From Polytrichum commune (lineage: Eukaryota; Streptophyta; Polytrichopsida; Polytrichales; Polytrichaceae), in NCBI GenBank assembly GCA_950295325.1, contig OX485804.1:36146001-36210000 (forward strand): DNA of 64,000 bases. Reading direction: 5' to 3'. Positions 59,431 through 64,000 of the stretch are shown here, piece after piece. The notes under the pieces are model-generated. The model saw only the letters and a list, made by a program, of their open reading frames with translations. It did not search any database and had not been told where the DNA came from. The position numbers and the translations under genes were made by a program. Position 1 is the first letter of the stretch. Each line of letters starts with the position of its first letter.

Positions 59431-62400
59431 AGCCTTCAAAGCAAAATATCTATGAGTTTGAAACTATAATATATAAACGATCTTATGTTGAAGAGACAAT
59501 ACATAACTTAGTACGTGAGATTGATGATCCTACTATTATGCATGCATTTGCATCCAAGACACCCAATATTGTGTGTGTTAGTCCTATCTCCATAAATATT
59601 AACGTGTTGAACCAATTTAAAATGCCACTTGTCAAGTGTGTTAAATCTAGATAGAGTCAGTTTTGACACATTAGTTTAAAATCGAAGTATGCAATTCAAT
59701 ACATGTTTTCATGTCAACCTTAAGTCATAATCTTGGAACTTATTAGAACTTGCTAAGAGTGAGCTTGAACATAATGCTTATTAGAAAAGATCCAATGATC
59801 AAGAATACGACAAAGTCGTGTACATACATTGTGAACTACTTCCTCCGCCACTATGTACCTACAAGCTTCCACATCACGTGTCTAGGTCCGGCCACTCAAA
59901 CACTCAAGGCTAGAGATTGCTAGAATATTGGTGTAAATGACTATTCAAGTTTGACGACTATGTAGCAATTCCATTGATGCTTCCTTGGACTATTGTAGCA
60001 AGTATGGAGGTGTGAGGGTTGAGCTAGGTGTCTTGGTCTTTGAATTGAAGCCCCCCCCCCTCCCCCGACAATCTTATCAAGGCAATTTCTTTATAAATGT
60101 AAACCGGTCCACTTGCTCGGTAGATGCACTCTCCCACCAATCAATAATATTAGGACAACCCAATACAAACAAAGAACATGGCTAATACCCAAGCTCTTAC
60201 TAGCCCACTACAACCTTTGAAGCCTTGCACTAATGAAATGCACTCAAAACCAACCCCTTGCATGGGCTTAAGGAAGTTAGGGTTAAAGATCGGTGGGGAG
60301 CCAACCTTAAGATTTCAACACCTGGGAATGGAGACTCGAGGGCATCGCCCTTCGAGCTCCACATGTGACAATTGCAACCAAGCATTGGGTATACTGAAGC
60401 CATGGCTGGCTTTGTGACGTCATGTGTGACGCCACACGAATTGATAGTATAAAATATAAGGCCTATGGTGTCCAATATTCGGGGACAGTGCTAGGTCAAG
60501 TGCTTAGCCAGTGGGATGCTGTCCCCAAATCGAGATTCATAAAAGCTGTGCGGTCCTGAGCTAGAAGTACGGAACACGGTGAAAATAATAAGCCCGTTTG
60601 GCTAGAAAGACTCGTGGCTTGGTTATTGACTTGTGCAACATTTTACATGGATGGAGTAGAGGAACCGATGAGGAATGAAAGTTGTTTTGTAATTTTATTA
60701 TGTGTAAATACTTAGTTGCATTTTTTTTTTCCAAAAGAGTTGAGTAAGTCAGTCCTCCTACTTGTACAATAGAGTTTCCCTAATTTGAGCATCGAAGTAT
60801 CTTACTATGCATACGAACACACACAAAATGGTTAATTCTATGGCACTCAAAAGTGATCCCAAGTGGTGTGAAAGAAGACTTATCCTGACAAGCATTGCTT
60901 ATGACTTATGACTACATCCTTTTCCGGGCCACCATTTTTACAAGTAGCCATTTTGGGTTCATCCAGAAATCATTCTACTCCTAGTCTAGTGCATCAGTAG
61001 TGGCCATTCGCCATTTTTTGTTTTCCTACGTTCACATGCATATTTTTGCACATGTTGAGAACTCAAAACCAACTTGGTTTCCTAACACCTATTGTTCAAG
61101 GGGGTAATAGTAAAAACTACTATTGGGAATGGTATGTAGGTGAATGTATGATATCAACAATCAACATCAATAAAGGCGTCGAAGAGCCTATCCTATCAAA
61201 ATTGTGATATTAGTATCACACTAGTATCGATGTTTTCACCTTCTCCCTCCATGGTGTGTCCTCCCCCTCACTAGGTGTTGTGAACATTCACCTCGTTATG
61301 GCATTATGGCATGCAATACATGCTAGATCCGCACAAAACAATGTGTGCACATGTTCAAAGGGGTTGAGGGAGAGAATTATTGCTTACAAGCGTATCTCTC
61401 GTTCATGTAGCATAAATTCCATGAAGGAATACGCAACATGGATGTTCTTGTTTTCAATCGATTTGACACTAAACTTGGCTTCAAATACCCCCAAATTAAT
61501 CCAGTCCGAGTCATTTGAGATGAATCGCCTGCAAACCTTTAGGGGGGGGGGTCCAAGTTTTTATGTTGAATGGATGAGAGGTATGCTTGTGTGTGATGAT
61601 TCTCTCTTTCTCAAAAGAGGGCCAATGAGATATTGAGAACAATAAATTATTGATAACATTGTTTCTACTTAAGTCTTAGAAAAGTAACCCTCAAGGTCTT
61701 TAACATACATTTATTTTCATTTTCAATTGTGAAGTAAATTTAAAAGTATGGAAGCACCCCAACTCCCCGAGCCAAGCTTGGAGTGCGTAAAACCTCCATT
61801 ATTCTAATGAGAATCTCTAATTGAGAAAGAAATAGATTGAAATTAGGGTACAAGTGACGGCAACATGAAGGAGTCTAGTGTAGACTTCGATACAAAAGTG
61901 GAGTATTTTAAAGTACCGTGTTTACGCATGATTGTATTCTCTTAATCTCTCAAACTATGTTGTGCATTAGTTAGTATCGAGCCTTGAGACACAATTCGTT
62001 AAGTAGTATCTTGCTATTTATCGTTTTATGAATGTTTTTACTCAAAATCCTTAAGATTGTGTTTTACATGTCAAGATGTTTCAATTTGGTTTCCAATTAT
62101 ATGGATGTAATCATTACGTGATTTGAAACGAGTTTGTTTCAGTATAAAAAACTATTTGAACTTTGGATGTCTTTCAGCTGAAGTTATCTCAATGTTCATA
62201 AACATTGTTTCATTTTTCATGCCTAGTGGTTGACTAATAAATAAGAATTGGAACTCGACTTCACAACAAGTTAGGAAAACATAACAATGGGATTGGTCAC
62301 TCACAAAATATTTATGTAGAAAATAAAAACTTCATATCGTAAGGAAGAAGAAGAAGAAGGCTCGCAAATGAACAACACTGCCTTATTATATTGTATTTGC

Positions 62401-62651
62401 CAAAACTCAAGCATTTCAATACATACAACATGTCAAAATTAGGACATTTTAAAAATTGAATGAATGATTATGTCTCCAAAAGCTAGCTTCACATTTTTGT
62501 GAGGGCATAGGGAGTTGATTGCTCACATCATCTACAATGCATGACTAGGCTAACTTCCTCAATAAGTTCACTTCAAAAGATGCTACTTTTTAGAACACTC
62601 GAACTTTATGTTTTTCAATCTTAAAGGTTACCGTATCATGTTATAAGGCCA
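59431..62651. other. no gene; C-run and a few hairpins
   Basis: A C-rich run lies at 60050-60066 and a small cluster of hairpins at about 60290-60530. The block near 61490-61580 ('ccaagtttttatgttgaat') resembles sequence in RCC1 intron 1 near 19040. A fragment near 61120-61215 resembles family C. No coding frame is supported. Confidence 0.45.
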
Positions 62652-62871
62652 CACTAAGTATGATATTTAGTGTCACTTACTATTTGGAATTAAGCGATGC
62701 TATATCTCTTTATAGTGTATCTCACATTTTAATAATAAATGTCACATTGGTTATTTGGACATTATAGGACATTAATAACAATACTTGGTACAAAATTATA
62801 TCAATAGTAAAAGTATGTTTCATTGTGTAATTCCAAATAGTAAGTGACATTAAACATGATATTCGGTGTAG
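62652..62871. mobile_element. MITE family G
   Basis: About 220 bp. The left end CACTAAGTATGATATTTAGT and the right end, reverse-complemented, CTACACCGAATATCATGTTT converge on a shared TGTCACTTACTATTTGGAAT. The family is seen in fragments at about 41984, 42880 and 50170. Confidence 0.75.
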
Positions 62872-64000
62872 TTATCTTCACCTAAAGAACTCTCTAACAT
62901 GTGATCCGTACCAAAAAGTCGGTCGTTTACTTTGGTTTTCCTCAAATATAAGCAACGATGATTTGAAAGCTCACTTTTTTTCTAGATGCGAGCTAGTGCC
63001 AAATGGAGTGGTTGGAGGTTCAATTCCCACTGTGAAATCTTCTCTCTACTTTAAAAAAAAAACTAGCTATTTAGGAGGAAGCCGAGAACCTACCCACCGC
63101 AAGGTAGGCAGTAAACCCCACCCTACACCAAGAAAATTCTTGAGCAGGGTAGGGCCAATGGGCTCAATTTCACGTCAGATTGCATGATGTTGGTTTTATT
63201 TATTTATTTATTTACGATGTGAGCTAGTGAAAAGTACTCGAAGAAGAGGTTTAAATACTTACATTTGAGCAACCAATGTGTTGTGGGTTTGATGTCGCAT
63301 ATTTCGCATTGAGGTGGAAGGGCATGTGAGTGCTAGAATTCACTTCCTCGAAGTTTGGCCTTCATTTAGCTGAAATGAATTATGTAATCCAATCCAAGAT
63401 TTTATAAACTCATAACTCCAATATCAAATAGATCAATTACGAACAAGCATGTACATGGTTGAACTCCATAAAACCCCGAAAGTCTAAGTTATTACACTTT
63501 GCAATAAACACAAATTAGGGTTTTGGTTTTAGAGTATGTGCGTAGTATCCTTGCAATAATAGTGAAAATCACCACTCGTGTTCAAAATTTGACAAACAAG
63601 ATACTGAAATCCATGCCTACTTATACCTATCGCGTCGTTCATTGTAACCCAAACGCAAACCTCCTAGTCTCATAAGGCATGCGCACACATAACGACCCCC
63701 AAACCCCAAACCCTAAACACTACACAATTTCGAGTGTCGAGTGGTTGTTGAGCACTGACTTTTTGGCCGTCTTATCCCAACCAATGAACCCACCGAACTC
63801 ATACGACCTTAACAACCATTTTTTTTCTTAAAAGAAAAAGGAGGGAGAATGTCAACCCATTTCACACCTACGCATTGGAATACCAAACGAATACATCAAT
63901 TTACACGTGTTGGGTGAAACGTAATATTGGTGACGTGGCATCAACCTTCCTTTTTCTTTGTTTTGGGTTCATTGTTTTCCCGGGGAGGGGGGAGGGAAAC
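62872..64000. other. no gene recognised
   Basis: AT-rich sequence with an isolated GGTTCAATTCCC (63014) resembling a tRNA B box but no tRNA fold. A CCCTAAAC-type patch is near 63710. Nothing further is supported. Confidence 0.45.

Noticed and set aside
63000-63030. tRNA gene or tRNA-derived SINE from a GGTTCAATTCCC box
   Set aside because: No cloverleaf and no credible A box at the right spacing.

Overview
This window looks like nuclear DNA from a green land plant. Every protein gene is split by GT-AG introns (one GC-AG). One gene encodes a chloroplast-targeted DUF3007-type membrane protein, and another a plant PHIP1-like RNA-binding protein. A PIH1-CS (Kintoun/PIH1D-like) protein, normally used to assemble axonemal dynein arms, suggests a lineage with swimming sperm (bryophyte, lycophyte, fern or similar). 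I cannot place it more precisely. No organellar, bacterial or viral block was recognised.

Layout. 1-4.8 kb is gene-free, with tandem repeats and miniature inverted-repeat elements (MITEs). 4.8-7.5 kb (+) is the PHIP1-like gene. 8.0-11.3 kb (+) is a pogo-like DDE transposase gene whose first exon carries an in-frame stop. 13.6-19.6 kb (-) is a seven-exon RCC1 beta-propeller gene with one blade per exon. 19.7-20.5 kb is a MITE inserted inside another copy of itself. 23.5-25.9 kb (+) is the DUF3007 gene. 26.4-30.3 kb (-) is the PIH1-CS gene in ten exons. 31.0-34.0 kb (-) is a medium-chain dehydrogenase/reductase gene. 34-43 kb has no gene but holds a minisatellite of hairpin-forming cores, a CACTA-type MITE and a GC-rich tract of about 1.2 kb made almost entirely of short hairpins. 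43.4-47.4 kb (-) is a hybrid histidine kinase. 47.5-64 kb has no recognisable gene, only dispersed repeats, tandem duplications, MITEs and microsatellites.

The genes share no obvious pathway and are not an operon-like set. What ties the region together is its repeats: at least eight families of short inverted-repeat DNA elements with target duplications or ends resembling hAT, CACTA, PIF/Harbinger and mariner types, plus two dispersed families called R and S here. Many copies sit inside introns or within about 260 bp upstream of start codons.

Exon borders were worked out by hand from reading frame, splice sites and family conservation. No alignment or expression data were available. The strongest unexplained signal is the hairpin array at about 39.3-40.5 kb.
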